Assembly (NCBI GenBank): GCA_037954235.1
Contig: JBBMOA010000004.1
Coordinates: forward strand, 13,631,101 to 13,695,100
From: Aulostomus chinensis
Taxonomy: Eukaryota > Chordata > Actinopteri > Syngnathiformes > Aulostomidae
Length of the DNA stretch: 64,000 nt
Direction: 5' to 3'
The position numbers and the translations under genes were made by a program. The notes under the pieces were generated by a model. That model searched no databases. It was not told the DNA's origin and worked only from the letters and a program-made list of their open reading frames with translations. Shown piece after piece: positions 1 to 13,229 of this stretch (its first letter is position 1; the number at the start of each line of letters is the position of its first letter).

Positions 1-1125
1 TCATGACTTCCCCTCGCACGTAAACCACTCAAGAGTCGGAAAACAAGTGACACCCAACACGTTTTCTCTCTGTTTATTTTGTTTTAAATTCAAGAAACGT
101 TCCATCTACAACTCATACATTCGAATACAAACTGTTGTCTTATATGTACATGTAACTGTAAAGCATTCATATAAATATCATAAATAACATTTAAGGAATG
201 GATTTAAATAAATAAATACACTAAGGGACTGGTGTTTGTGTTTGCTGGTGGTGTCCAGCACCTGGAAAATCGCACATCAAGAGTTCAGCTTTGATTTCGG
301 TTAAGATTATTTACTCTGTTTGTAAGTTTTGCTTTTGTTTGTTTGTTTTTTAATTTGCGAAGAAATCAACGAGCGCGATGTTTGGAATAGTTCTTTTCGG
401 TTCAAAATGTAACGAATTGAATTAAAACTTTACTGTTTCCAACCTAGTAAATGTACGACTTTAAAAATACAGGTAAAAATCTAACTACTAAATACTACTA
501 AAGTGTATATTTCAAGATTCACACGAGTAGACGGAGTCTCCAGACACGTCGTCCAAACTAAGCCAGGCTTCTGTCTTGAGTCACTTTTAAATGTGGGTTT
601 CTCAGGCCGGCTGTGAAACCCTGAATCCAAATAGACCACAACAGCGCAGGATCTGGTTCTTCCAACATCCACACTCAATTAAATTGCAGCTCTTTGGAGA
701 AAAAAAAATGGCAGCGTCCAATATCAGGAATCTACAAATATAGTAAATGTTTCAGAGGGGCAAAATAATGTGATGTACCATATCATTACACTGTGTCAAT
801 CATCTTCTCTCATCAAACCTGCTTTTGAATGTACAAAATATAGAGATTCCAGCTAAAATACACCTCAAAACCTATTAAAATGGATAAAAAGACAGAGGAA
901 ATTTAGGGTTGACAAGCTAAACTGTGCAAAAGGGGCTTCAAGTCTAATAGTTTGTAAATTCAGTGTTTAAACACACTGCTTTTCTGAATGAGCGATGCTG
1001 AGTGAAAAGACATTGTGTGACGTACAAGGTTGAATCCTTTCAAAATAAAACGATCAGGTTGAACTTAATAACTTTGGAATAATTTTTTTTTTTAAATGAA
1101 ATAAAAGGGTCAGTGAGGACAAGAA
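1..1125. other. fgf23 3' flank and probable 3' UTR
   Basis: AT-rich sequence with no convincing coding frame. It lies directly downstream of the minus-strand fgf23 stop codon, so part of it is expected to be the 3' UTR. A minus-strand AATAAA is visible at 73-78 (TTTATT on the plus strand), about 1 kb past the stop, and is a possible polyadenylation signal. I see no other gene here. Confidence 0.5.
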
Positions 1126-2587
1126 TCACCCCATGGTGCCGGAGCTCCGGGGGCTGGCGGGGTTGGATGAATGCACGTTCCAGGGGTCGTGGGTAGCCGG
1201 GTCCAGTGGCGTCTCCCTGGACACGTTGCGCCCGTCATCCCCAAACTCCACCTCCATCTCCAAGTCGGTGTCATCCTCCGGAACAGCCCTGGAGTCTGAC
1301 CCCTCCTCGGTGTGACCCATGTAGACGTTGTGAGGGTCAGAGGGATCCACCACCTGGTTCCTCTTCTCCCTGTGCAGCAGGAGGCGCTCCAGCGGAACCG
1401 TGTTCTTCTTGGGGAGGAAGAGGGAGGTCTGCGGAAGGTTCTGGCCCGCGGAGAACACCTGCCGGGAACCCTCCAGGTTAAAGAGGATGCCGGTTCTGGT
1501 GGAGTAGTACACGTCCCTGTTGTTTTCCAGAAGTTTGTGGTTGAAGAGGCAGTCGTCCCTGAGGCAGATGGGCTGAGAGGAGGAGGAGGAGAGGATGAAG
1601 TAAAGTGTTAAACCTCATTTACCACCCAGATTCATTCAATTCAACTCAATTTCTACAAATCAGTGACTTTTCGTGTTCTATTGCGCCGGTAAAATTCCTT
1701 AGGATTTGACTAATTATCTGCTTTGGGCACGATAAAACACTTACTACATGTATTTTATTTAAGAAAGAAGTTGATGAAATCATTTAATTATCGACAACAA
1801 TAAAACAAAACAAAAAACTGGTTACATTTTTTTAGACCTGCAGCTGTAGCGATGATTGTGCGCAAAAAGTGTAAAAACCGAAACAGAGAAAAGAAAGTAA
1901 CGTTTAAAAAGTTAGATTTAGTAACAATAAATCATCCCAAGTGTATATCACGAATAAGCAAATGGCAATTTAACGAACTGAACGAGTTTTGTCTGGTAGA
2001 TGTTTGTGCGTAAAATGGTGCGTAAAATCTTTTTTTTTTAAAAGGTACCAAGAAAAAGGGACTCAAAATTAAAAAGTCCAGCATGATGAATCTATTGAGT
2101 TAATAATAATAAGCAGTAGTATCGTCTTACAGAGCTGAACGGGTTGCCCTCCTGGTCCATGCACAGGTAGCGGCTGCTCTTGACGCCCAGGATGGCGAAG
2201 CGCTCCCTCGTTTCAGCTCTCAGTAAAATCACACCTGCAGGGAAATAAGAACAATGAAATGTTAAAGTTTTTCTTTTTTTTTTTTACGTAGGCACGTTCT
2301 GAGGAAAGAAACAGTGATATCAACAACAAAAAATGTATTTGTATAAACCTACTATATGAACTTCTGGTGGTAGATTTGCGCACGGTGCCATCCAATCTGA
2401 TCTCCAAGTAGAAGTTGTTGAGGTCTGTGGAAGTCTGCAGGTGAACGTATCTCCTTGGGTTCCCCCAGTTGGATCCAACCAGAGGTGAAGGGTTCGGGAC
2501 CGTTTCCCCGAAAGGGAGTCCCTGGAGGACCGCGAGTAGGAGCGCCAGAACGGCGTCCCTCAATCCAAGTCTCTTGTTGACGTCCAT
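1126..2587 (-). CDS. fgf23: Fibroblast growth factor 23, three exons
   Basis: Secreted endocrine FGF; in vertebrates FGF23 acts with Klotho and FGF receptors to control phosphate and vitamin D. Coding exons are 2587-2353, 2234-2131 and 1572-1126 (phases 1 and 0), giving 261 residues; human FGF23 has 251. The ATG at 2585-2587 is followed by a hydrophobic signal peptide (ALLLAVLQGLPFG). The mature start resembles FGF23 (NPSPLVGSNWG), followed by the beta-trefoil core with RYLCMD and an LRDDCLFNHKLLENN stretch. The C-terminal tail is long, acidic and low in structure, as in FGF23. A basic R-E-K-R (residues 181-184) sits where human FGF23 has its furin site. A TATA-like box lies at 2676-2683. The neighbouring fgf6 matches human 12p13 synteny. 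Not FGF19 or FGF21, whose tails lack this processing site. Confidence 0.93.
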
Positions 2588-2675
2588 CCTGAAAGCGAGC
2601 CCGGCGGTTTTCCTCCCTTGAGAGCTGCTGGAAGGTTTCAGATGCTCTGTTGTCTCAAAGTTTGAAGACAGTTCC

Positions 2676-2683
2676 TATTTAAA
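2676..2683 (-). promoter_or_regulatory. TATA-like box of fgf23
   Basis: TTTAAATA read on the minus strand, about 90 bp upstream of the fgf23 ATG. A transcription start about 30 bp further on would give a 5' UTR of roughly 60 nt. This is inferred from position and sequence only. Confidence 0.5.
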
Positions 2684-3182
2684 GACCCCGAGTGCCACTC
2701 CTGCTCACATCCTTTGCGTAAAAAAAGAAAAGAAAAGAAAAAAGAAAAACTCGCCCCCAAAGCAGCTGGGTGTGCTGCAGCGGAAGGGCCACTTCCACCT
2801 CTGTCTGTTTATCCTGATGAGCTCGCTCAGAAAACAGGACCCTTATTTTTAGAGACTCATCCACCTTAAATATGATTTCCTCGTGGGCTGAGTCCATTGG
2901 TTGAATTAACTTTGTTAAGTTTGTAAACGTGTGTTGGGCAATATTAAAGCACACACACACGCACAGACGCACACACACATCTTAAAACAGACTTTTTTTT
3001 TTTTCGTCAAATCTAGAAAATTCAAATGCATTTTGGGCTTTTTTTCTAAGCAACTGCATTAACAAACCTCAAAATTCCCTATAAAATGTGGTAAAAGTGT
3101 TTTAAATTTAGCTGGGGGGAAAAAAAACTGACCGAGTTGCTGCTTTTAGGCACCTGCACGACTCAACACTTCCACCGTCTTA

Positions 3183-3197
3183 CCAGCAGATGGCGCC
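3183..3197 (+). promoter_or_regulatory. CTCF-consensus site between fgf23 and fgf6
   Basis: CCAGCAGATGGCGCC fits the vertebrate CTCF core consensus CCRSYAGRKGGCRSY at all 15 positions. It lies about 600 bp upstream of the fgf23 start. Occupancy cannot be judged from sequence. Confidence 0.4.
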
Positions 3198-6100
3198 ACT
3201 CCCCAATTCAATGTAGCACTGCAAGCCTCTGGAAAGTTACCGTCCCCTTAGAGGGGAAACTGTTTAGACGCACAAGATTCAGGATAAGACACATTTAGAT
3301 CCATTCCAGACATAGTTTACTAAATAAATTTGGCAAAATATTAATTTTCCTCACAAAAAAATCTTCAGATGTACTGAAAAATCCCAGAAGCCATGAAGTC
3401 ATTTTTTTTTAATGTACAGTTTTACGACTGAATGCAAGCTCTCACTTTAAAGACAGTTGTAATTGTGTGCTGGAGGCTTTCCCACTTGTGCACATGTAGC
3501 CTTCACACTGGCGATGGGACTCCATCCGATTTTTTTGACGTCGGCAATGTTATCGTTTATCGGTCTGATTCTTCTATGGTTATCAGTTCATTTGACTTAA
3601 AACCATCTAAAGTCTAAAGCAAGGCTCCCCAAACTTTTCAGTTCAGGACCCTCATCATAAGTGTGGCAGAGACTAGGGGCCCCCACTGTCCCCAGAGGTG
3701 GTCGAAGTGTACAAACTTAGCATGCTCATGCACTCATAGGCCATTTAGAACACGGCCGTAATTAAACAGATTAAAGTTAAAGAACAGATCAATTCAAATG
3801 TTTTAGAAACACGAAATGCTTTCTTAATGTTTTTTTTTTTTTTAATCTTTTTTTATTATTATTTGTTTCGGTTAATCCTCTTGTGCCCCCGACGTCTGGG
3901 TACATGAAATCATCTCAGCAGCGCTTCTTAAAAGGATGCAGTTTCACCCTTTTCAAATGGATACAACCTAATTTCACATTTGCAAAATGAAACTAAACGA
4001 AACTAAACGCACCCAAATCTGAGATGAACTGAGCAGAGATGGAGACTCGACCGGCGACTAGTTAAAAAATCTTTTATTGGTATCTCAGGAATACAGTAGA
4101 CTGCTGTGCACAGCACATACGTACAAAAATAAAAGGAGAAAACTTTAATATCCTTACTTAGCATTGTCTGTTATCGGAAACAAACAGCTGTTGTTTGTTT
4201 CTTCTACATTTACAGTCATCAGCAAACCAAAACTAAGGCAGAAGGTGAGGTATATGAGAACAGAGATGAGAGGAATTGAGTGGACGCTCCCATTTTGTGA
4301 GCAAAGAAACACATGAATTGTACCCCCCGGTCAAGCTTGGGGCTCATGCATGCCAACAGTACAGTGAATATTGAAGTATTCCTCACCTTTAAAGGATTTA
4401 AATGGATCTATAATAAGCTGTGGACAGACAAAAACAATGTGGATAAAGGTTTTGGTCAAAGCTGAAGGGAGAGCTTTCGGTTTCACTCTGAACGCCTCGT
4501 TTCTGAATCTATACGTCTGGAGTCCGTTCATCATCTGTATAATATCCTCAAAGTCCATTTGTTCCTTCGGAAACCTCAGGTATATTTAATTTTTTTTTTT
4601 TTATAAAACCCTTCTTCCAAGTTTATTTTCTGTTAAATCCCTCAAGAACAATGAGAAAATGGACTTTTCTTTTAGATAGGGCGTGGACTAGCAAAAACAA
4701 GCTAACAGGCTACAGGGGAGCTAACGGGCTATTGCTATCTCTGCAGATATTTCACACATTTAGGTGTTGTAAGATGGATGAAACTAGCCTTCCCCTGCAG
4801 GCTAGACGATGGATGCTTCCATCATCTAGTGGAGGTGTGCTGCCTTCAAATGGAGCCCGTGTTCATGACTTATGAACTTGGCGATTTCTGAAAAATTTCG
4901 GCTTATATGGTCTCTTCCCGTGAACATGGCGACATAGTCTGAAGGCAGCAGTATACGAAAATGACATTTTCCAGCCGTATGTATGAGGAATCAAGGCGTT
5001 AGAACCCAGATTTTTTTTTTTTTGACATGAGAGAACTCACTTTTTTTTTAAAACACCAATCAAGATGTCGGTAATAAGGTGCTACAAGAGACGTTACACA
5101 TCTTGATTGTGCGTCAGGCGAGAGAAGTGCTCATTGCTGTGCATGCGTAATGTCCTGATTGCTTTTTTAACTTGCTGCTTGCTGATTCCTCATGCAGCCT
5201 CGTCAACGACAGCAGCAACAAGTCTTTTGAAACTTTGAGCTCAATGTGTAGCTGAGGCCGGACGTTATATCCGCTCTCCGGCGGTTTCTTCGGTGAGAAT
5301 AATACTGCGATGAGGTGACACCGTGGTGAGAGGTACCCGGCAGCACACAAGGGAACGTCCTGAGGATGGCTGGAACGCCGTCCTGCAGGAGTCAAGTGCA
5401 GCAGGAGAGGAGACGCTGCCTGCACTAACTCTGCAGATGTCTCCTCCCCAGAAATATCCCAACACAAGTACTTGGAAAGGGGGTGAAGGGGTGGGGGGTT
5501 TTGAGGTGGGGGGGGGGGCAGTGTGTGGCGGAGCTGTATTTCAAAGAGATGGGGCTCTGAAACTCAGAGGGAGAAGATGGATTGTTTCGAAATAATTGCA
5601 ATCTAGTGAAGCTCGTGGTTTGGGAGGCTGCTGATGACTCATCTTGGGGACAACCATCAGCTCCAGAAATCATGTGTGCTCGTGTAAAAAAATAATCTTG
5701 TGTATGCATCAAAAAGATACTTCAAATGCCTATTTCATGGAAACAGTACGACCTATATAGCAGACCACTCTGGCCACCGGGGTGGGGGCCAAAGCTGGTC
5801 CATGACTCTGACCTTGAACTAAAAAAGGCTGAAAGAAGAGGAGGAAGCTCCTGGGTGACAGCGGGAATCCAAGGTCCCTGGGTAAGGGACAGGCAGAGGT
5901 GGGTGGTAAGGGGCGATACGGCGGTTCAGGGGGGAAGGGGTTATGCTCAGGTATGTGGGGGGGCTGCCTGTCATCCCGGCAGATCCACATTCTTTCAGAC
6001 GCTCTGACAAACAACAAAGACAGCGAGCCGGCTCCCTCGCAAACGTCTTTCCTGGATTGAAATAGTTCCCCTTCCTCTCCAAACACAAGAACCCATGATG

Positions 6101-6349
6101 GGGGTTGAGGAGGGGTGTATGTGGGGGGGGGGGGGGGGGGGGGGGGGGCTGAAGCTGCATAAGCAGGCGGACTTTAGAAGATTCTTCAGCCATTGAGAGA
6201 AGAACCATCTTTGGAACATGTAGCCACATATTGGTCCACATGGAAACAGCGAGTTTGCAAAGCATTTTCAGCTTTGTCAATAAACCGCTGCGCCGCACAA
6301 TTCTGATTATTATACATTCCAACATGGCCGACACTTTACAATCAGGAGA

Positions 6350-6535
6350 CATTCTTAGGCTTAGTTATATATTTAAGCACAGTTAACCATTTATTAATGC
6401 TCTCTAGGACCCTTATTCTCAAGTGAGAAACATGTAACACTTCACCCTCACCTCCCCCAGATTTACCACCTTAACAAACACTTAACTAAGCGTTAATAAC
6501 CATCATTAATGTGCCCTTATTGTAAAGTGTTACCG
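6350..6535. repeat. Dispersed fish repeat, MITE-like
   Basis: The segment ends in TTATTGTAAAGTGTTACC, and its left part (CTAGGACCCTTATTCTCAAG and following) carries a related inverted theme. I recognise the ending as typical of a common teleost repeat, but I cannot name the family or fix exact ends. Confidence 0.4.
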
Positions 6536-7996
6536 AAGAGGTTCTTTTTGTGTTAAATGTCTGGCCTCCATGCGCATTTTTACCACTCAAATCGAGCTCA
6601 GAATCAACCAAAATGAGATGGTTTGGCGTTCCTCCAGTCCTCCAACTGCACTGTCCTTCACTCCTTTGTCTCGACTCATCTGTAATGACATGAAAACTAT
6701 CGGCTCCCAACACCTCGCTACCACTGCAGTGCTGCTGCAGAGCTCACAGACGAGCGTGGGGGATGGCCCGGGGCGCACCCATACTCCACCAAACACATCG
6801 GCACCACAATATATCAAAGAAACGAACGCATGATTCTTACCAACAACCCCCCCCCCCCCCCCCAAAAAAAACAACAAAAAAACACAACAACATTCAGGAA
6901 CCATCAGCGATGGTCTCTGTGCGACCTGAACTCTTGTTTGCCTCGTGCAGGCTACGGTGACGAAGCAGCGTAAGAAGCTCCTTCTTTTACATTTGCAACT
7001 ATTTACATTGTTTTTCATTGGTTTCATGGACATCATTTTCAACAGCTGCTGTTGGCGCACGAAAGCTTTGCGATTCAGAAACCCGCATTAGGAGCTCTGT
7101 CCAAGAAGATGTGCAGATACGTTTCTGCTGTGCGTGCTAGCCACTCTTTAAATGTTTGTGCAAGCCAGGTCTCCGGGGTTTTCACTCGGACAGGTAAGCA
7201 TTCCACCCTGTTTATTTGGCGATAGCATTCAGAGAAACTCGTGGCCTTGCGCCAGTCTCTCCCACCCCACGTCTATGGCCGACCGCTCTCTGGTCTCAAC
7301 CACAGATTGTATATTACTTAATCGATCTAATTACGGAAAAGAAAATAAACCAGAGATAGTCTATCCCCCTTCGGAGGCCCTCTCCGGAGTGTCAGCCCTA
7401 TTTCTGACTCCAGCGGGTGTCTCTTACATGCAAGTTTAAGGGGGCCACAAGTGGGAACACCAAGGCACCTTTAAATCGTGCAGCAAAAGTAGTGCAGTTA
7501 AGTCCTCGCCACCCTTCCGTCCCACCCCCGCCGCCGGATTGAGCAGGGGACCATCAAAAGGTTTGAAAGAAATTATAAACTTAGCAGATATTTCAGCAGA
7601 AGTCCATGCATCCCTTCGTCTAGTAAAATGGCTGTTTGAGGTAATAAAAAGTATTCATTTCACTCTTTACACGCACAGGATATACTGCAGCTCTTCCTCC
7701 ATCTCAAAAAAGGAAGTGACACGTAGCAAGCACCAAGTGAGACAGGCAAAGGCTCCCCGTCCATAACCATAGAAACAATAAGCAGCACAGTATGGCATAC
7801 ATATACAAAGATAGCTATCCAAATATACACATATATAAACAGAATAAATATTTGTGGGTTGTTTTGTTTGTTTGTTTGTTTGTTTGTTTGTTTTTCTTAT
7901 CTGCAGTCCACTGGTGTCTACATCATGAATATGCATTTCTATATTACCTGGAGGAACATCCGCATGTGCAAATTACTGAGTTATTGCCAGTTTCAA

Positions 7997-10540
7997 TCAT
8001 AGTCGAGGGAGGAAATGTGTGACAGTCATGGCGGTGGTGGCCTTGTTGCCTCTCTTTACACGGCCGTGCTTGCTGAGGGCGATGTAGAAGCCCTTGTAAA
8101 CAAAAGACTCGTAGGCATTGTAGTTGTTGGGCAGCAGCGTCTCCTTGAACTTGCACTCGTCACCGAAGACTCTCTGAAGAACAGACAGAGGACAGACGTA
8201 GGATGAACATCGCAGCATATGCACACTTGTCCACGTGACTCGCACTCTGGCACGCCGCCCGACTAGAAAGCGTGTTGGGGGTGGGGTGGGGGGACTGGAG
8301 GAGGAGGCGGCATGTTGCAAAAGAAATGGCCTTTTTAATGCAGATACCAGCTGCCTGTACTTTTACTGTTGAACTTGTAAAAAAAAAAAAAAAAAAAAAA
8401 CTTTCCCCAAGTGGGCGAACTAGAAATCTGTGCATACATTTGAATATCGCCGTCAATCAAAAGTTGGAATGGTGCTGAAGGAAGCCTGATGAAAGTGACA
8501 GGATGTTACCAGCGGGAGGGCACAGGGACCATTCACTTTAATGAGTAAGACATTCAAAATACAATAAAACAACGATTAAAAAGAAGGATTAGTCCAGTGA
8601 AAAGTAACTCATATTTTCTTCAATTAGATTTTTTTTTAAATTTCTATCTTTAATCTATTATTTTTTTAAATAAAATCTTCATAATTTTTTTTTTTTATCA
8701 GTTTTGACTTCTTTTTTTTGTCTGTTTAAGTTTCAGTGCAATCACCAAGATATAAAATTGCTATATTTTGGTCGATATTTTTTCCAGTACAAAAATAATA
8801 CTGAACTTTTGCGCACCGAAACACTTGACTTATCTCAGTTGTACTATATTGGATTTTTATTATTTTTTTTAACCATTTAAAAAAAAGTTTTTAAAAAGTT
8901 TACTTTCACAAAGGGCAGCCATGCAATAATTTGTTGATGCACCGGAAAGTCAAAATTATCATTTAAATCCAAAGCTCTCTGATTCAAGCAGCAGCGGAGA
9001 ATCAGAGAGCTTTTACTTTTAGATTTGTGACACTTTTCAACATCCAGTGTTTTTAGAGACATTCTAGTCCGTACGCTAAATCTATACTAAATACAATTAA
9101 ATGCAAATTACTTTTTACTTCCACCATCAAATTAAAGTGCAGGCGGCCGAATTAAATCCTCCTAAATTCTCCCAATAAAGCAAAAAATTCACCAACTAGC
9201 TTCAAGAACATTGAAACAAGTTTACATTTTCTGACTTAAAGTTTTATGGGAACGCATGTTTTATTCAAGCCATCCAAGATAAAAACTTTTTTAGATTTTT
9301 CCACTAAAAGACTCATATTTATTTATGCTTTTTTTTTGGGGGGGGGGGATGTTTTCCAGATTTTTTTTTTTTGTTACCTCAAGTTTATCAGCTTTTTTTC
9401 TTGAACTTGTGAGGAATAAATGCAAGAAATATGTAAGATCCTGTTATTTGATCTTCCTGTATATGCCCCCCCCCCACACACACACACTTTAAACCCCCCT
9501 CCATAACATCAGAGCATATTAATAACACAACAGCGCTCATAAAGATGCGGCATGAACTCATCTTACACTCCCAAACGTACCGTTCCGTATAACCTTCCCC
9601 TGCTGTTCATTGCGACAAACAGCTCACTCCTCACCCCGAATAAGCTGATCACTCCTCGGTCAACGGTGGAGATCTCTATGAGACCTAAACGAAACATAAT
9701 GTTAGAGAGTCACACTGCGACTGGAGCCAAAGTGGAGTAAGTGGCCTCTGCAGTAGCGGCAGCGGCGGCAGCGGCAGCGGCGGCACGGATGATGATGATG
9801 ATGGTGGTGGTGGGTGTAACCTTGCAGGTGCACTGCGACTAAAGGATGCTCGGTTAACCCTCTGAATATCCACCTATGATGCTTTAGGGGCGTCTTTACC
9901 GTGAAGTGTGTTAGTGTATGTGTGTGTGTATGTGTGTGTGTGCTGCGGCAGCGGGGACGCGGGGTAAAAATAAGTCTAAACTGCATTCATGTCATGGTTT
10001 TGGCTTCGCGCTGCACGGATGCGAGGCTACTCTTTTTTCTTTTTTTTTTTTGCTTGAGCAAACTTTCCGCCGCGCCGACACCTCTGATTAAATATCATGC
10101 AAGACGAGTCACCCTCCAACTTTCACGCATAAGCTTGCGCTCCTTTTTTTTCTTCTTGTTTCTGGTACACGTCAGCGCTTTGCCGGATGCAACTCACTGT
10201 ATGGGTTCTCATTGTGTGCACCGCTTATCCCGCCGTCCGGGAGCACCTGCAGGTGAAACCCAATGCCCACGTTGCAGTACAGGCGCCGCACTCTTTTGAT
10301 ACCCTGCAAATAGTCACTCTCCCAGTTCAGCTCCGATTTGCCCCCAGTTATACCCAGATAGGAGCGGGAGAAGAGGGTCTCCCATCTGTTTTCCAGTAAA
10401 GAAGTCGCGTTAGTCCTCCTCGGGAGCGGATAAGATGAAACGATCCCCACGAGACAAGTCCACAGTACAAGAACTGCTGGCAGCGTCCGGTGCGTCCTGG
10501 CCCCGCTCATGCTGGCGAGGTGCCTTTGCGCAATGGCCAT
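7997..10540 (-). CDS. fgf6: Fibroblast growth factor 6, three exons
   Basis: Secreted heparin-binding FGF of the FGF4/FGF6 subfamily, best known in muscle. Coding exons are 10540-10198, 9684-9581 and 8173-7997 (343, 104 and 177 nt), giving 207 residues; human FGF6 has 208. The N-terminus (MAIAQRHLASMSG) and hydrophobic signal segment resemble human FGF6. Diagnostic core strings are IKRVRRLYCNVGIGFHLQV, ending exon 1 in ENPYS, and ECKFKETLLPNNYNAYES in exon 3. The C-terminus GRVKRGNK...TVTHFLPRL is FGF6-like. Exon 2 is 104 nt, the same as in fgf23 and standard for FGFs. Donors GTGAGT and GTACGT and acceptors TTTAG and TTCAG are normal. FGF4 is the main alternative; the fgf23 neighbour favours FGF6. 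Whether this is the a or b teleost copy is not decided. Confidence 0.95.
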
Positions 10541-10916
10541 CCAATTTACCTGCGGGGCTGGTCACAGTCACCTGCCCTAAAAATGCACCTCTTCTTATGT
10601 TTTGTCCTTTGGCATGATGGTGGTGGTAAAGGCTTTTTTTGGGATCAAAGCAGATCAAGGCCCCATAGCCTGAGATCTGAGCAGGAGGAGAGGGACGGAG
10701 CGCGTCGGAGCTTGAATTGGTGCCGGTGGCGATGATCATCTTTCGCCGCTCCGCGCCTCGTTACAGGCAACGCTGGGCCGTGGAGGGACACCACTCACCG
10801 CAAAACCAGCTCACCTTGCCCCCGCACTCTCACATCCTACAATGACATCACGGTGAAGTCACCGCTGCAACCCCCCGTCAAGAATGGGAGATGGGAGGAG
10901 GAGGAGGAGTAGGGGG

Positions 10917-10922
10917 GAGAGA

Positions 10923-10957
<35 letters not shown>
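10917..10957. repeat. (GA)n microsatellite
   Basis: About 20 GA dinucleotides with one CA interruption, 380-420 bp upstream of the fgf6 start codon. On the minus (transcribed) strand this is a polypyrimidine tract of the type sometimes found near promoters. Confidence 0.9.
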
Positions 10958-11901
10958 TTACAGGACCCCGGCAGCGGCAGCTCTGATTGGAATGATGGGG
11001 GGTGCTGCACTTCACACCCGCGCAGAAGCACCATCATATGAAGGGTTTCCTGTGTTACCTTTCAAAATAAAAGCCAAGGAAGAACGTTCGCATCTAATAA
11101 GGTCACCCATGAGAGCAGACGTTTTAATATTCTGTGGATTTGACGATACATGGTGTCGTTCACAGAGGACAAGCTATATGGTTTATAGATCAAAATGTAT
11201 TTTAATACCACATATATATTTAAACTTAATTATTTTTCTAACTGTCTGCAGGCAGGCTTGAAAACTCTATAACTTTTTCCGTAACTGAGTTAAAATTTCA
11301 CTTCTCTACTATTTCTGAAATGTTTGTGCGCATATGTAAAGTCTGGCTGTATTATTTTTCCAAAAAGTATCCAAATGATTTTTTTTTCTCAAGATTTTGA
11401 GAATCGTCTGTCATCCGCTGGAAACTCCAGCCAAAAGAACAAATTTCTGCTGTAATTAAGCCAGAAATATAAATTGTTGATCCATTGAAGTCACAACAAA
11501 ACACCTGGAGAGCAAAGCTGACATCGAGGGTAAATATTGAGACCGTTCAAGGATGTCCTGATGTACATCAAACAAAAGGATAGTAACAAGTGCTATTTGA
11601 CTTAAATGACCAAATCTGAATTTTACCAACATCGACAGCATTTGAAACTAGTTTTCCATACACAAATTGAAGGACATGAATACTAGACACACAGCTGAAA
11701 CAATAAAGTCATTTATTAGGAAATATTCGTCTAGAATCTCATCTTATAACAGGTAATGATTAAAAGTGGTGAGCCCCCAAATTGCTACTTAGGTCGTGAT
11801 ATTTAAGGCTTTTATTTTGGAGGCAAACTAAACAATTTTCCCACTCCTCTTCTGTCTAACTGTAACTGACTTGCAGCGGCTCACATGGGAAAGCTGCAGG
11901 G

Positions 11902-11904
<3 letters not shown>

Positions 11905-11952
<48 letters not shown>
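11905..11952. repeat. (GT)n microsatellite
   Basis: Uninterrupted GT dinucleotides for about 48 bp. A short GATG tetranucleotide run follows about 35 bp later. Confidence 0.95.
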
Positions 11953-11955
<3 letters not shown>

Positions 11956-12273
11956 ACTTTCATTGGCGTTGAGCAATCATGGGATAGATGGATGGATGGA
12001 TACTGTGTCCAGAACCCAAATCGGGACGGTGGTCATATGTCCTGGCAGCCTGCTGCCTTATTTAGAGGGAAGGTGTAAAAACAGTCCCAGGAGAGCAAAT
12101 GGCAGTGCTGTCTGACACGTCCTTAGCTGTTTGTTCAGGAAGTTTACACAGCCAAATATTTTTGCCTGGTCAGATTGCAGCTAGAATAAAATAACCTGCA
12201 TGAATCAAATACGCCGCATTAAATCACTGAGTTCTGGCGCCGCCGCCACTGCTGCTGAAATTAACCAGCAGAA

Positions 12274-12293
12274 AAATCATTAATTAGTGATTT
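12274..12293. promoter_or_regulatory. 20-bp palindrome with TAATTA core
   Basis: AAATCATTAATTAGTGATTT is self-complementary except for one symmetric pair of positions (18 of 20). The TAATTA core is a homeodomain recognition sequence. It lies 1.7 kb upstream of fgf6. A functional role is inference. Confidence 0.25.
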
Positions 12294-13229
12294 GTTTTCC
12301 TTAAAAAAACAACAACAACAACAACAAAAATCCCCACTTGATTAAAAAACGTTAATGTATTCCGAAAATTTTGATTAAATGCTGTGTAACTGAAATAAGG
12401 TTTAGTGTCCCTGACATCCCTGTTTGCATCCCGTCCTGCAGGAAGCTTGTAGGGGACGCCGGCTCGGGGGAATTCCCAACGTGTCACAGAGCCCCACGAT
12501 GCTGGGGCCCTGAGGTGTTCTCTGCTGCTAAGGAGCCTCAAGGCCCCTCTCAGCAACCGGAGAGGTTTTGTTGCTGACAAACAGCAGAGACAAGACAGCT
12601 CATGAGGGAAAAACAACAAATAAACATACGGCTTCTTATACATCCAAAATAATGGAGATATCTGTATTTACAAATGTTAGCGTGCCACAACTGAAGAAAG
12701 GCGAGCAACATGGTGCTGCGAGTGCGTGTATCTTTTTATTCTGGTCCAATTTGCCTTGAATTATTGATTAAGACTAAAAAAAAAGAAAAAAAAGAACGTT
12801 CCTTCATAGAACCGTTCCTCCAAAACACCAGCAAGGAAATGGAGTGAACAAGGTCTTTTTAGTCCCAGCGGAGCGAACAAACCGAACAGCAAATTAATGA
12901 GACAGGTTCTTGATTTGCTGCGTAAGCACGTGGCTCTGCAAATCCGGGCAACCAATAGCCTGAATAGACAAAAGCCCCGGCATATTGACAGAGTGAAACT
13001 TGAAATCAATGGCGAGTGGGCACGGTAAGATGAGGTGGCGCTGAGCCTCGAGATTAATTCAGCTAAAACGGTAGTGACGCTGAGGGATGCTCTTCACTGG
13101 AGTGAAACGCAATAAATGTTTTTTGGAACATTTAAGCGACACGTTCCCACACATCAGTCACATATGACACAGAGCTTCTTTTCCACCTGATGACAGAACG
13201 GTCTCAGATCGTATATCAGCGTGTCTGGC

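Larger units (their letters stand above)
2684..7996. other. fgf23-fgf6 intergenic region
   Basis: About 5.3 kb with no supported gene; the open frames are proline- or glycine-rich shadows of homopolymer runs. It contains a CTCF-consensus site (3183-3197), a 26-base poly-G run (about 6122-6147), a poly-C run (about 6847-6863), a dispersed repeat ending in TTATTGTAAAGTGTTACC (about 6350-6535), a (GTTT)n tract (about 7862-7892) and the probable fgf6 3' UTR. A minus-strand AATAAA at 7211-7216 is a possible fgf6 polyadenylation signal. Confidence 0.6.
10541..13229. other. fgf6 upstream region
   Basis: No supported gene. The first 350 bp are GC-rich and should contain the fgf6 promoter; no clear TATA box was seen. 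Further out are a (GA)n tract, a (GT)n tract and a near-perfect homeodomain-type palindrome at 12274-12293. The remaining sequence is unremarkable. Confidence 0.5.

Noticed and set aside
5730..6352. Minus-strand frames with poly-Pro
   Set aside because: They depend on a 26-base poly-G run and match nothing.
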